From JBBIRT01 sp037441725 (GTDB lineage Bacteria > Desulfobacterota > BSN033 > UBA1163), in the NCBI GenBank assembly GCA_037441725.1, contig JBBIRT010000103.1:1-11549 (forward strand): a stretch of DNA of 11,549 nucleotides, in the 5' to 3' direction. Below, in pieces: positions 1 to 6,663 of the stretch; within the stretch, counting starts at the first letter, position 1, and each line of letters starts with the position of its first letter. Position numbers and translations under genes: made by a program. The notes beneath the pieces are model-generated. The model was given only the letters and a program-made list of their open reading frames with translations. It made no database searches and was not told where the DNA came from.

Positions 1-154
1 GTTGAAAATCTTTTACAAGATCCACCCCGAGTTCATTTTCTGGAAGATCCTTAATGTGGCCCACCGAGGCTTTGATGATATAATCCTGCCCTACAAATTT
101 TTGAAGGGTTGCCACCTTTGCTGGCGATTCAACAACAATCAGTCCCTTGGCCAT
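1..154 (-). CDS. topA: DNA topoisomerase I, N-terminal fragment (runs off the window)
   Basis: The minus strand from 154 encodes about 51 residues beginning MAKGLIVVESPAKVATLQKF and going on to a GQDYIIKASVGHIKDLP segment. This is the hallmark start of bacterial type IA topoisomerase, where the VVESPAK strand opens the Toprim domain that carries the catalytic acidic residues and binds Mg2+. The enzyme relaxes negative supercoils through a tyrosine-DNA intermediate; that tyrosine lies outside the window. The ATG is preceded by an AGGA motif five bases upstream. The gene starts 16 bases after the dprA stop on the same strand, the common dprA-topA arrangement, so the two are probably co-transcribed. 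Only the first few percent of the protein is visible, so integrity cannot be judged. Confidence 0.93.
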   Translation of the reverse strand, partial: MAKGLIVVESPAKVATLQKFVGQDYIIKASVGHIKDLPENELGVDLVKDFQ

Positions 155-170
155 CGCTTTCCTGCCCCTT

Positions 171-1313
171 TTATTTTGACTCCCATTTTTTATTCAACAT
201 TAATCTTATTCGTAACTTCCTGGTTAAACCTTTCCCTGGCAATTGGAGGATCACCCCTTTCAATTCGAGATTTAAAAGGAGACTCGCTGCCTTTCCTGGA
301 TCCAATTGGCTGCGTTGAATGATCCTATCAATATGCATCGGACTCTCTTCGATCAGTTCATAAAGGTTCCTCTCCTCCTGGGTGAGGTGGGAAAGGAGGG
401 ATTCCGTCTGAATCAACTCTTCCTCTTTTCTCCTTCTCCACTGGGGCAGGATATCTTCGAGGATATCCTCACTGGATTCAACCAATTTGGCTCCTTCCTT
501 GATCAATCGATTTGTTCCCCGGCTTCCCTCTGCCCCAACATTGCCTGGAACGGCAAACACCTCTCTTCCCTGTTCCAATGCATAGTTTGCTGTGATTAAA
601 GAACCGCTATCCGCACTGGCCTGAACAATCACCGTCCCAATGGAGAGACCACTGATGATTCGATTTCTTCGTGGGAAATGGCCACCTTCAGGGGGAGAAC
701 CCATGGGAAATTCAGAGAGGACCGCTCCATGTTCAATGATTTGATCGTAGAGAGAGCGGTTTTCAGGAGGATAAACGACATCGATGCCACAACCCAATAC
801 AGCAATGGTCCTTCCTCCTCCTTGGATTGCCCCTTGATGAGCAACAGAATCAATGCCCCTGGCCATCCCACTGATCACCGTCACCCCATGACTCGCAAGA
901 TCTCGACCAATCTTCTCCGTGATCCATCTTCCATAAGAGGTGGTCTTTCTACTGCCAACGATGGCAACGGCTAACTCGTCCTCCTTCTGAATCTCTCCCC
1001 TCATGTAGATTAAGGGAGGCGGATCATAAATCTCTTTCAAACGTGCTGGATAGTGATCATCATTCAGGGTCAAAATCTTCCCTTTTACCTTCTCTAATAA
1101 TAATAACTCTTTCTCGACCCCTTTTTCCAAAGGCCCTTTTTTAATCTCTCTGGCCACCTTCTCTCCCAATCCTTCAACCCTGAGCAACTCTTTCATCGAA
1201 GCCTGAAATACAGCTTCTGGGGAATGGAATTGGTCCAAAAGTCTTTTCATGAGGATACTACCAATTCCAGGAGTAAGGCTCAGCGCCAACCAATAGAAGA
1301 TCTTTTCGGCCAT
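171..1313 (-). CDS. dprA: DNA-processing protein DprA/Smf
   Basis: The product (380 aa) is a full-length DprA, the cytoplasmic protein that binds incoming single-stranded DNA during transformation and loads RecA on it. Residues 5-60 form the helix-hairpin-helix/SAM-like N-terminal region (LTPGIG, VEGLGEKVA). The Rossmann-type DprA core follows, with VGSRKTT (119-125), SGMARGID (148-155, usually SGLARGID), FPRRNRIISGLS (213-224) and EQGREVFAVPG (247-257). Residues 306-362 resemble the C-terminal winged-helix domain, ending in LPGKG. No strong Shine-Dalgarno sequence precedes the ATG, but the first residues match the family start. A rho-independent terminator lies upstream, between lysM and dprA, so dprA needs either readthrough or a promoter in 1314-1365, where I see only a weak TATAAG box. 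The presence of DprA alone does not prove natural competence. Confidence 0.96.
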   Translation of the reverse strand: MAEKIFYWLALSLTPGIGSILMKRLLDQFHSPEAVFQASMKELLRVEGLGEKVAREIKKGPLEKGVEKELLLLEKVKGKILTLNDDHYPARLKEIYDPPPLIYMRGEIQKEDELAVAIVGSRKTTSYGRWITEKIGRDLASHGVTVISGMARGIDSVAHQGAIQGGGRTIAVLGCGIDVVYPPENRSLYDQIIEHGAVLSEFPMGSPPEGGHFPRRNRIISGLSIGTVIVQASADSGSLITANYALEQGREVFAVPGNVGAEGSRGTNRLIKEGAKLVESSEDILEDILPQWRRRKEEELIQTESLLSHLTQEERNLYELIEESPMHIDRIIQRSQLDPGKAASLLLNLELKGVILQLPGKGLTRKLRIRLMLNKKWESK

Positions 1314-1365
1314 AAGAGATTCTCAGGTGAGTAATAATTCCTTATATGGATTGGTTGCAGGTGAT

Positions 1366-1404
1366 AAAAAAAGGCTTGGGAGATTATGGAAATCTTCAAA
1401 GCCT
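1366..1404 (-). terminator. Rho-independent terminator downstream of the LysM gene
   Basis: Reading the minus strand, AGGCTT (1404-1399) pairs with AAGCCT (1377-1372). Inside it AGATT (1395-1391) pairs with AATCT (1385-1381) around a TCCAT loop, with three-base bulges between the two stems. The hairpin is followed directly by a run of T (1371-1366). It lies about 125 bases after the LysM stop and 53 bases before the dprA start, so it should separate these two co-oriented genes at least partly. Confidence 0.75.
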
Positions 1405-1528
1405 AAATAATCCACTATAGCCGAAATGAATGTGACCTCCCCTTTAAATCTCCTCATCATTCTCAATGATAAGTTTAGGGTTGGTCACGATACAATGGAC
1501 ATTCTATGGAATGGATCTATTGATTCAA

Positions 1529-2341
1529 TTAATTCTTTCCGATTACACCCTCCATCTTCTCTTTTAGATAGGGTTGGATCAAATCTCCCTTTAATAAGGC
1601 ATCAAAAGATTCAATGACCTTAGCCGTAAAATAATTCCCCTGTTTATCGATGATTTGAACATTTCCTGTAATGTTATATTTTCTAAAACTCTTTTTACCG
1701 GTAACAGGATGTCTTAGAATCTCTGAGACTCTAAAGACCGTATATTTATCTCCAATCGCTACGGTCTCCGGGGATTTAAAAGCCAAATAGACGATATCCC
1801 CTGTTGACATTAGATTCTTCCCCTCTCTGTTTTCCAAAATGATTCCAATTCCTCGATAATTAATATCACTGATATATCCTGCAGATCTGACCTCTGGAAA
1901 GTAAAGGGACTTTTCTTCCGGGATGGGTTTCAATTCAGCCACCACTTCTGGTTTTTTCTCCTCCGGAACAGGTTCAACCTTTTCAACCTTTTCAATCGTT
2001 TCAATCTTTTCAGTCACTGGCTCTTTAATCACTTCCTGGGGTTTTGGTTCAGCAACCACCTGGGGAATCTCTTTTTTCATTGGCTCTAATGGAGAGAGAC
2101 GAATTGGGTTTCCCGGATAAATCCAGTGGGGATTGGTGATATAGGGATTTCTTTGCCACAATTTTGGCCAAAGAAAGGGATCTTTCAGGAACTGTGAGGA
2201 GATATCCCAGAGTGTATCTCCTTTTTTAATAGTATAAATCCCTTCTCCCTCCTTCTTTTCTTGGGCATATCCCGAGATGATGAAAAAAAAGGATAGAACC
2301 ATCATTGCAATAAAAAAGAGAAAATATGTTTTCCTTTTCAT
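1529..2341 (-). CDS. Exported LysM-domain envelope protein
   Basis: I place the start at the ATG at 2341 (270 aa) because GGAGGGG sits just upstream and MKRK begins a clear signal peptide: hydrophobic residues 5-23 and a probable cleavage after GYA (26). An upstream in-frame start at 2377 would spoil the signal. Residues 35-84 are one LysM peptidoglycan-binding domain (YTIKKGDTLWDIS, then NPHWIYPGNPIRL). Residues 85-145 are a Pro/Glu/Lys/Val-rich linker. Residues 146-260 form a conserved-looking beta-rich C-terminal part (TGDIVYLAF, AIGDKYTVFR, KVIESFDALLKGD) that I cannot assign to a named catalytic family. Proteins of this layout commonly sit beside dprA-topA in deltaproteobacteria. The protein probably anchors to peptidoglycan in the periplasm; no enzyme activity can be claimed. 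It has its own promoter and terminator. Confidence 0.88.
   Translation of the reverse strand: MKRKTYFLFFIAMMVLSFFFIISGYAQEKKEGEGIYTIKKGDTLWDISSQFLKDPFLWPKLWQRNPYITNPHWIYPGNPIRLSPLEPMKKEIPQVVAEPKPQEVIKEPVTEKIETIEKVEKVEPVPEEKKPEVVAELKPIPEEKSLYFPEVRSAGYISDINYRGIGIILENREGKNLMSTGDIVYLAFKSPETVAIGDKYTVFRVSEILRHPVTGKKSFRKYNITGNVQIIDKQGNYFTAKVIESFDALLKGDLIQPYLKEKMEGVIGKN
1973..2008 (-). repeat. Short tandem 9-bp repeat within the LysM linker
   Basis: Four consecutive nine-base units, TTCAACCTT, TTCAACCTT, TTCAATCGT and TTCAATCTT on the plus strand, encode an alternating Glu-Lys/Thr-Ile/Val linker (around residues 112-123 of the LysM protein). A diverged fifth unit follows at 2009-2017. The unit is a multiple of three, so copy changes would keep the frame and only change linker length. 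Confidence 0.8.
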
Positions 2342-2394
2342 AAGCCCCTCCATTAAAAACGAATGAATATTTATCATTTATGAAAATTTGTTTA

Positions 2395-2423
2395 AAATTA
2401 GCCTGTTATCACTGATTTGTCAA
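2395..2423 (-). promoter_or_regulatory. Predicted sigma-70 promoter of the LysM gene
   Basis: On the minus strand a perfect TTGACA (-35, 2423-2418) is followed after 17 bases by TAATTT (-10, 2400-2395). A start near 2388 would give a leader of about 47 bases before the ATG at 2341, which contains the GGAGGGG ribosome site. The -35 is consensus and spacing is ideal, but the -10 is weak. Confidence 0.55.
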
Positions 2424-2530
2424 GAAGATTCTAAAGCAATAACTATACCAAACCCTATCCTAATTCTCCTAATTTATGGAATCTATTGGTAATATTCAAA
2501 AATTCTACAAATGGTTTCCATATCTTTTCG

Positions 2531-2561
2531 AGAAAGGGTGGTAAGTTTTTACCCAGTTTCT
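2531..2561 (+). terminator. Hairpin with T-run, terminator-like, no gene upstream on this strand
   Basis: AGAAAGGGT (2531-2539) pairs with ACCC (2551-2554) and TTTCT (2557-2561), leaving a two-base AG bulge and an 11-base loop. The next bases are ATCTTTTTG. An alternative small hairpin GGTAA/TTACC (2540-2553) lies within. It resembles a weak intrinsic terminator on the plus strand, but no plus-strand coding region precedes it, so it would have to end a short non-coding transcript or be coincidental. Confidence 0.3.
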
Positions 2562-2619
2562 ATCTTTTTGAACAAATTATCGCTCATGTTAATCCCACCA
2601 CAAACCAAATAAAGGTGAA

Positions 2620-2649
2620 TTGACAGAAAAACCCACTCCATGCTAAAAA
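2620..2649 (+). promoter_or_regulatory. Candidate promoter of the methyltransferase gene/operon
   Basis: A perfect TTGACA (2620-2625) is followed after 18 bases by TAAAAA (2644-2649), with an upstream TG (2641-2642) giving an extended -10 shape. A start near 2657 would leave a leader of about 143 bases. A weaker pair closer to the gene (2756-2785) is an alternative. Confidence 0.4.
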
Positions 2650-2799
2650 ATAATATTCAACCTTTATTTTATAATAATATTACTTGGATGGGAAATCTCT
2701 CTACAAACGAAAAATGACCTATAAAAAATTAAACAGATAGCAGTTCATTCCGAGCTTGGTAAAGGACGGACGGCTTGGATTTAATCGGAAGCTCAAAAG

Positions 2800-3510
2800 A
2801 TGTCCACCCTCCCCTCTGAAGATGAAACCCTTGATTTCTTCTTAGAAGGAAAACTTCAGGTTCTTCAGAAGAAGAAAGGATATCGATTCTCGATTGATGC
2901 CCTTTTACTTAGTCAGTTTGTGATGATCAGAAAAAATGAAAAGGTGATAGATCTTGGAACAGGTTGTGGGATTCTACCCTTATTGCTTTCCAAGACCACA
3001 AAGGCCAGCACCTTTGTTGGAGTTGAAATTCAAAAGGACTTATTTGAATGTGCAAGGAAAAATGTTCTGTTGAACCATCTGGAGGAGAGGATAACAATCC
3101 TTCAACAAGACTATAGAGAGTTAAAAAGATTCTTTCCTCCTAATTCGTTTGACGTAGTCCTTTCCAATCCTCCTTATCGGAAACCCCTGACCGGTAGAAT
3201 CAATCCTTCCATAGAAAAGGCCATTGCACGCCATGAGATCAAAGGATCTCTTGAAGACCTAATCTCATTGACCTCTTATCTGCTCCCTCCAAAAGGAAGG
3301 TTTTATCTGATTTTCCCTGCCTTTAGAACCGTTGATTTACTCGTTGCTTTGAGAAAAGCAAGGCTGGAGCCTAAACGACTGCAATTCGTCTATCCCAGGA
3401 TTGGAGAGAATGCAAAATTTGTCCTCACCGAATCTATCAAGGAGAGTGGCGTTGAACTCATGATCATGGAACCTCTCACCCTTCAATCCTCTACCTCCAA
3501 CCATTCTTAA
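2800..3510 (+). CDS. TrmN6/YfiC-like SAM-dependent adenine-N6 methyltransferase
   Basis: The 236-aa product has a class I methyltransferase fold. Residues 10-36 (ETLDFF...KKGYRFSIDALLL) match the start typical of the tRNA1(Val) A37 N6-methyltransferase group. VIDLGTGCGI (49-58) is the SAM-binding motif I, GVEIQ (74-78) the acidic strand end, and NPPY (123-126) the N6-adenine/N5-glutamine amino-methyltransferase motif. Later residues (FYLIFPAFR, then FVYPRIGENAKFVL) continue the family pattern. The likely substrate is a tRNA adenine, but NPPY enzymes also modify DNA or protein, so the substrate is inferred. The ribosome site is weak (GGAAG about nine bases before ATG). It is first of four plus-strand genes; 68 bases separate it from the prenyl synthase. 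Confidence 0.85.
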   Translation: MSTLPSEDETLDFFLEGKLQVLQKKKGYRFSIDALLLSQFVMIRKNEKVIDLGTGCGILPLLLSKTTKASTFVGVEIQKDLFECARKNVLLNHLEERITILQQDYRELKRFFPPNSFDVVLSNPPYRKPLTGRINPSIEKAIARHEIKGSLEDLISLTSYLLPPKGRFYLIFPAFRTVDLLVALRKARLEPKRLQFVYPRIGENAKFVLTESIKESGVELMIMEPLTLQSSTSNHS

Positions 3511-3541
3511 AGCAGGATGGAAGGACTTAAAGAAAAATTCT

Positions 3542-3570
3542 TTGACAACGAGGCTGGAATGGGATAATAA
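3542..3570 (+). promoter_or_regulatory. Promoter immediately upstream of the prenyl synthase
   Basis: A perfect TTGACA (3542-3547) is followed by GATAAT (3563-3568; 15-base spacing) overlapping TAATAA (3565-3570; 17-base spacing). Either -10 places the start at about 3575-3578, only one to four bases before the ATG at 3579, predicting a nearly leaderless message. Confidence 0.5.
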
Positions 3571-3578
3571 TTTCTCAT

Positions 3579-4598
3579 ATGAATCAGTTTCTCCATGTTC
3601 ATCCCTTTGAAGGGAAAAAGGATGATACCCTCACAATCATTTCAGAATGTATTGGAATCGAATTAGAAAGGGTCGATCAAGAGTTTCGAAAGAATCTCCA
3701 ATCGAATGTCCCCCTCATTTCTACCATTGGAGAATATCTCCTTTTTAGCGGTGGGAAGCGATTTCGGGCCAAACTTCTCCTGCTCTCTTCCAAGCTGTGT
3801 GGTTATCAGGGGGATCTCCATATCTCTATGGCCAGTCTCATAGAATTCATCCACACCGCTACACTGCTTCACGATGATGTCGTAGACCAAGCTCAACTTC
3901 GCAGAGGAATGGACTCGGCCAATTCCAAATGGGGAAACGAAGCCAGTGTCTTGGTTGGAGACTTCCTCTTTACAAAATGCTTCTCCCTTATGGTTGAGAG
4001 CGGAAATTGGAAAATCCTCCAAACGGTCTCTAAAGCAACCACCATCATGGCCGAAGGAGAGTTAGAGGAATTAATCAGGACGAATGACCTCTCTATGACT
4101 GAAGAGGCCTACCTGTCCATTATTACCCATAAAACCGCTTTTCTCATTTCGGCAGCAACCCAGATTGGTGCCATCCTGGGAGGAGTCTCTGAAGAAAAAG
4201 AGAAGGCCCTCTACGAGTTTGGAATGAATGTTGGCATCGCCTTCCAGCTGATTGATGATCATCTCGATTATACCTCAAAGGAAGAGGAGTTTGGAAAGAA
4301 GATTGGAATCGACCTTCAGGATGGGAAGATTACCCTTCCCTTGATTTGGGCCCTCCGTCAATGCCATCCTGAAGAAAGGGCTTTGATTCAAAGGATCGTT
4401 GAATCTGATCCCATTACGAAGGAGGCCTTCTTTCAGGTGGTAGAGATTATCCAAAAGTATCATGGGATCCAATATACTTGGGAGAAGGCGAAAGGCTATA
4501 TCCACAGGGCAAAAAATCATCTTCACCTTTTTCCCCCTTCAAAAGAGAGGAAGGCCCTTGAGGTCCTTGCCGATTACGTCTTGGAAAGGAGATTATAG
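3579..4598 (+). CDS. ispB: Long-chain trans-polyprenyl diphosphate synthase (octaprenyl-type)
   Basis: The 339-aa product has all marks of an E-polyprenyl synthase: GGKRFR (58-63, usually GGKRLR) for isopentenyl diphosphate binding, the first aspartate-rich motif DDVVD (99-103) followed by RRG (108-110), GD (127-128), KT (185-186), and the second aspartate motif within QLIDDHLDY (223-231). The HTATLLHDD context lacks the bulky aromatic before the first motif seen in short-chain enzymes, which fits a C35-C50 chain for quinone side chains; exact chain length cannot be read. The cytosolic enzyme extends an allylic diphosphate with isopentenyl diphosphate. Its N terminus is about 20 residues longer than usual and no Shine-Dalgarno precedes the ATG, but an in-frame TGA at 3543 limits extension. 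Thioredoxin follows 61 bases later. Confidence 0.92.
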   Translation: MNQFLHVHPFEGKKDDTLTIISECIGIELERVDQEFRKNLQSNVPLISTIGEYLLFSGGKRFRAKLLLLSSKLCGYQGDLHISMASLIEFIHTATLLHDDVVDQAQLRRGMDSANSKWGNEASVLVGDFLFTKCFSLMVESGNWKILQTVSKATTIMAEGELEELIRTNDLSMTEEAYLSIITHKTAFLISAATQIGAILGGVSEEKEKALYEFGMNVGIAFQLIDDHLDYTSKEEEFGKKIGIDLQDGKITLPLIWALRQCHPEERALIQRIVESDPITKEAFFQVVEIIQKYHGIQYTWEKAKGYIHRAKNHLHLFPPSKERKALEVLADYVLERRL

Positions 4599-4659
4599 AG
4601 AGACCTCCTTGGAGATTTATTTATCACAAGGAATTCATTTCAAGAAAGAGGTGTGAAAA

Positions 4660-4992
4660 ATGGGAAAAGAGTCAAATTTGGTTCATGTCAATGATCATAA
4701 TTTTTCATCAGAGGTTCTCAATTCGAACCTCCCTGTCCTAGTCGATTTCTGGGCCAGTTGGTGTGGACCCTGCAGGAGCATCAGTCCTGTGATTGAGGAA
4801 CTGGCCAATGAGTTTTTTGGGAAAATCAAAATAACCAAACTCAATGTAGATGAAAATCCTGCAACACCCAGTCAATATGGTGTAAGGGGAATCCCAACCC
4901 TCATTCTATTTAAAGAAGGAAAGGTGATTGATCAGATCGTTGGTGCTGTTCCAAAAGCCCGTCTGAAGGCCATGATTGAAAAGGCCTTATAA
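4660..4992 (+). CDS. trxA: Thioredoxin
   Basis: The 110-aa protein is a complete single-domain thioredoxin. The redox motif WCGPC spans 34-38 within VDFWASWCGPC, and the cis-proline loop is GIPT (77-80), followed by LILFKEGK. No signal peptide is present, so it acts as a cytosolic protein-disulfide reductant reduced by thioredoxin reductase (not in the window). An AGAGGTG ribosome site lies seven bases before the ATG. Length and motifs match canonical TrxA; a paralogue with a dedicated partner is possible. The gene sits 61 bases after the prenyl synthase and 55 bases before an exported thioredoxin-fold lipoprotein, suggesting one operon. I see no terminator between these genes. Confidence 0.95.
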   Translation: MGKESNLVHVNDHNFSSEVLNSNLPVLVDFWASWCGPCRSISPVIEELANEFFGKIKITKLNVDENPATPSQYGVRGIPTLILFKEGKVIDQIVGAVPKARLKAMIEKAL

Positions 4993-5047
4993 CCCAAATT
5001 CAATCCTTCTCTGACCAACGTACGAAAAGATCCCTGGGCTGTAAGAT

Positions 5048-5575
5048 ATGAAGAGACATTTATTGATAAAGGTACTCATTCTCTGTTTCAGTCTTTTATG
5101 GATTTCCATGCTCCTCCAATGTTCTAAAGAGAAGAAACCCTCTTTAGAGAGGGCCCCCAATTTTATTCTCAAGACCCTGGAGGGGCAGGAGATCAACCTT
5201 TCTCAAATGAGAGGAAAAGTGATCCTCCTCGATTTTTGGGCAACCTGGTGCGGTCCCTGTCGTGAGTCTATTCCCCATCTCATTCAACTTTATAAGGCAT
5301 ACCAACCCAATGGATTTGAAGTCATTGGAATGAGTATGGACAAAGGGGATGTGGAAGCCGTCCGCAATTTTGTGAGGGCAATGGACATCCCTTACCCAGT
5401 CGTGATCACACCGGATGAGGTTGCAAGAACGTATAAGGTGACAGCCATCCCTACCACCTTCTTCATTGATAAAAAGGGAACAATTCGAGAAAGGATGACT
5501 GGTTTTAATTCCGCCATCGCTGAGCGGATGACTTCAAGAACGGTTGAACTCACTTCTGAAAATCCTGAATTATAA
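5048..5575 (+). CDS. TlpA/ResA-like exported thioredoxin-fold protein (probable lipoprotein)
   Basis: The 175-aa product begins with MKRH and a hydrophobic stretch (5-24) ending in LLQC (Cys25), an imperfect lipobox (Gln at -1 rather than Gly/Ala/Ser), so it is either a lipoprotein or anchored by the uncleaved helix. The rest is an AhpC/TSA-Redoxin-like TlpA domain: APNFILKTLEG (36-46), LDFWATWCGPC (61-71) with the redox pair Cys68/Cys71, GMSMDKG (94-100), and cis-proline Pro135 in AIPTTFFIDKKG. Such proteins reduce disulfides in the periplasm, often apocytochrome c cysteines; no cytochrome maturation gene is visible here. The ribosome site is weak. The C-terminal tail after MTGF is unusually rich in Ser/Thr/Glu. 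Confidence 0.88.
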   Translation: MKRHLLIKVLILCFSLLWISMLLQCSKEKKPSLERAPNFILKTLEGQEINLSQMRGKVILLDFWATWCGPCRESIPHLIQLYKAYQPNGFEVIGMSMDKGDVEAVRNFVRAMDIPYPVVITPDEVARTYKVTAIPTTFFIDKKGTIRERMTGFNSAIAERMTSRTVELTSENPEL

Positions 5576-5595
5576 TAGGCTCGTTTTTTCAGAAG
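5553..5595. terminator. Possible bidirectional terminator between convergent genes
   Basis: CTTCTGAAAA (5553-5562) is exactly complementary to TTTTCAGAAG (5586-5595), with a 23-base loop. It lies between the converging tlpA-like and radical SAM genes and begins inside the last codons of the former. The stem is AT-rich and the loop long, so strength is doubtful. A T-run (5584-5589) on the plus strand lies within the 3' arm. Confidence 0.35.
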
Positions 5596-5601
5596 GTTTC
5601 T

Positions 5602-6615
5602 TTAATCCCAAATCCCATCGATCTGTTTTTGGCAATAACGGCAGGTCCCATCCAGGATATCATTTTTTCTAACCCAAAATCCTACCCGTTCAATCAAGCT
5701 TTGACCGCACCGAGGGCAGAAGGTATCTTCCCCTTCTTCACCTGGGATATTTCCGCAATAGACGTAATGGAGTCCAGCTTCCATACCAATCTTTCGGGCT
5801 CGATGAAGCGTGGAGGCTGGTGTCCTGGGAAGGTTTAACATTCGATAGGTTGGATAAAAAGCAGAGATATGCCAGGGAACCTCTGATCCCAAAGCGACGA
5901 GGAATTGAGCGATCCCCTTAAACTCTTGATCTGAATCGTTTAGGTTTGGGATGACAAGAGTTGTGACCTCTACCCAGATTCCCATCTCCCTCATCAGCTT
6001 GAGATTCTTTAAAACAGGTTCAAGACTTGCCCCACATATCTCTTTATAGAATTTTTCCTGAAAGCTCTTTAGATCCACGTTAGCTCCATCTAAATAGGGT
6101 TGAATCATCTGAAGGGCTTCTTCGCTCATATAGCCATTGGTAACAAATACATTCTTGATCCCTTCCTGATGGGCCAAACGGGAAACCTCATAGGCATACT
6201 CGAAATAGATCGTGGGTTCGGTATAAGTGTAAGAGATGGATCGACACCGATTCTGTTTCGTCAACATGACAATTTCAGATGGAGAAACCTCTGACCCCTC
6301 AATCCTTCCTCCTCGATCTCTCGGCATTTGGGAGATCTCATGGTTCTGACATTGGAGGCAACGAAAATTGCAACCAACTGTGGCCACGGAGAAAGAGGTA
6401 GATCCGGGTAAGAAATGAAAGAGGGGCTTCTTTTCTATAGGATCGACATTCAAAGAGATCGCCTTCCCATAGACCAGGGTGTAAAGCTTACCCTCTCTAT
6501 TCTCACGTACTCCACAGATTCCCCTTTTCAGGGGTGAAATCACACACCGATGGTTACAAAGAATGCACTGAACCTTTCCATCCTCTAAAGAATGATAAAG
6601 CATGGCTTCCTTCAT
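5602..6615 (-). CDS. AmmeMemoRadiSam-type radical SAM protein
   Basis: I prefer the ATG at 6615 (337 aa, starting MKEAMLYHSLEDGKVQC), which has GAGG nine bases upstream and the usual family start; an in-frame TTG at 6630 is possible. Residues 17-34 hold four cysteines (CILC, HRC, GICGVREN). GCNFRCLQC (81-89) carries the CxxxCxxC motif that binds the radical SAM [4Fe-4S] cluster. YTYTEPTIYFEY (129-140), NVDLKSF (179-185), and HISAFYP (249-255) are typical of the AmmeMemoRadiSam group, formerly annotated as pyruvate-formate-lyase activase-like. The end has CPRC (300-303) and CRYC (325-328), a probable zinc ribbon. The AMMECR1 and Memo partners are not in the window. The substrate is unknown to me. 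It follows the nicotinate PRTase by 48 bases on the same strand. Confidence 0.9.
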   Translation of the reverse strand: MKEAMLYHSLEDGKVQCILCNHRCVISPLKRGICGVRENREGKLYTLVYGKAISLNVDPIEKKPLFHFLPGSTSFSVATVGCNFRCLQCQNHEISQMPRDRGGRIEGSEVSPSEIVMLTKQNRCRSISYTYTEPTIYFEYAYEVSRLAHQEGIKNVFVTNGYMSEEALQMIQPYLDGANVDLKSFQEKFYKEICGASLEPVLKNLKLMREMGIWVEVTTLVIPNLNDSDQEFKGIAQFLVALGSEVPWHISAFYPTYRMLNLPRTPASTLHRARKIGMEAGLHYVYCGNIPGEEGEDTFCPRCGQSLIERVGFWVRKNDILDGTCRYCQKQIDGIWD

Positions 6616-6663
6616 CTCTTCTAACCTCAATGAAAATAGAATAATCCTTAAAGAAGATCTCTT

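Larger units (their letters stand above)
2342..2799. other. Divergent intergenic region between the LysM and methyltransferase genes
   Basis: These 458 AT-rich bases contain no convincing coding region. They hold the LysM promoter (2395-2423, minus), a hairpin followed by a T-run on the plus strand (2531-2561), and one or two candidate promoters for the downstream plus-strand gene (2620-2649, and a weaker TTGGTA-N18-TTTAAT at 2756-2785). The octanucleotide-rich AT stretch around 2649-2681 repeats AATAATATT twice. I see no riboswitch-like conserved core. Confidence 0.6.

Noticed and set aside
1405..1528. A zinc-finger-like remnant (IECP...HCIVTNP) in the lysM-dprA gap, resembling the aspartate carbamoyltransferase regulatory chain.
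   Set aside because: It needs a frameshift, and the match is only a few residues.
2342..2377. N-terminal extension of the LysM protein by 12 residues.
   Set aside because: It would bury the signal peptide behind an extra segment, and the strong GGAGGGG serves the ATG at 2341.
3517..3567. A 16-codon frame (MEGLKEKFFDNEAGMG) between the methyltransferase and the prenyl synthase.
   Set aside because: Too short, has no clear ribosome site, and overlaps the promoter-like TTGACA/-10 region.
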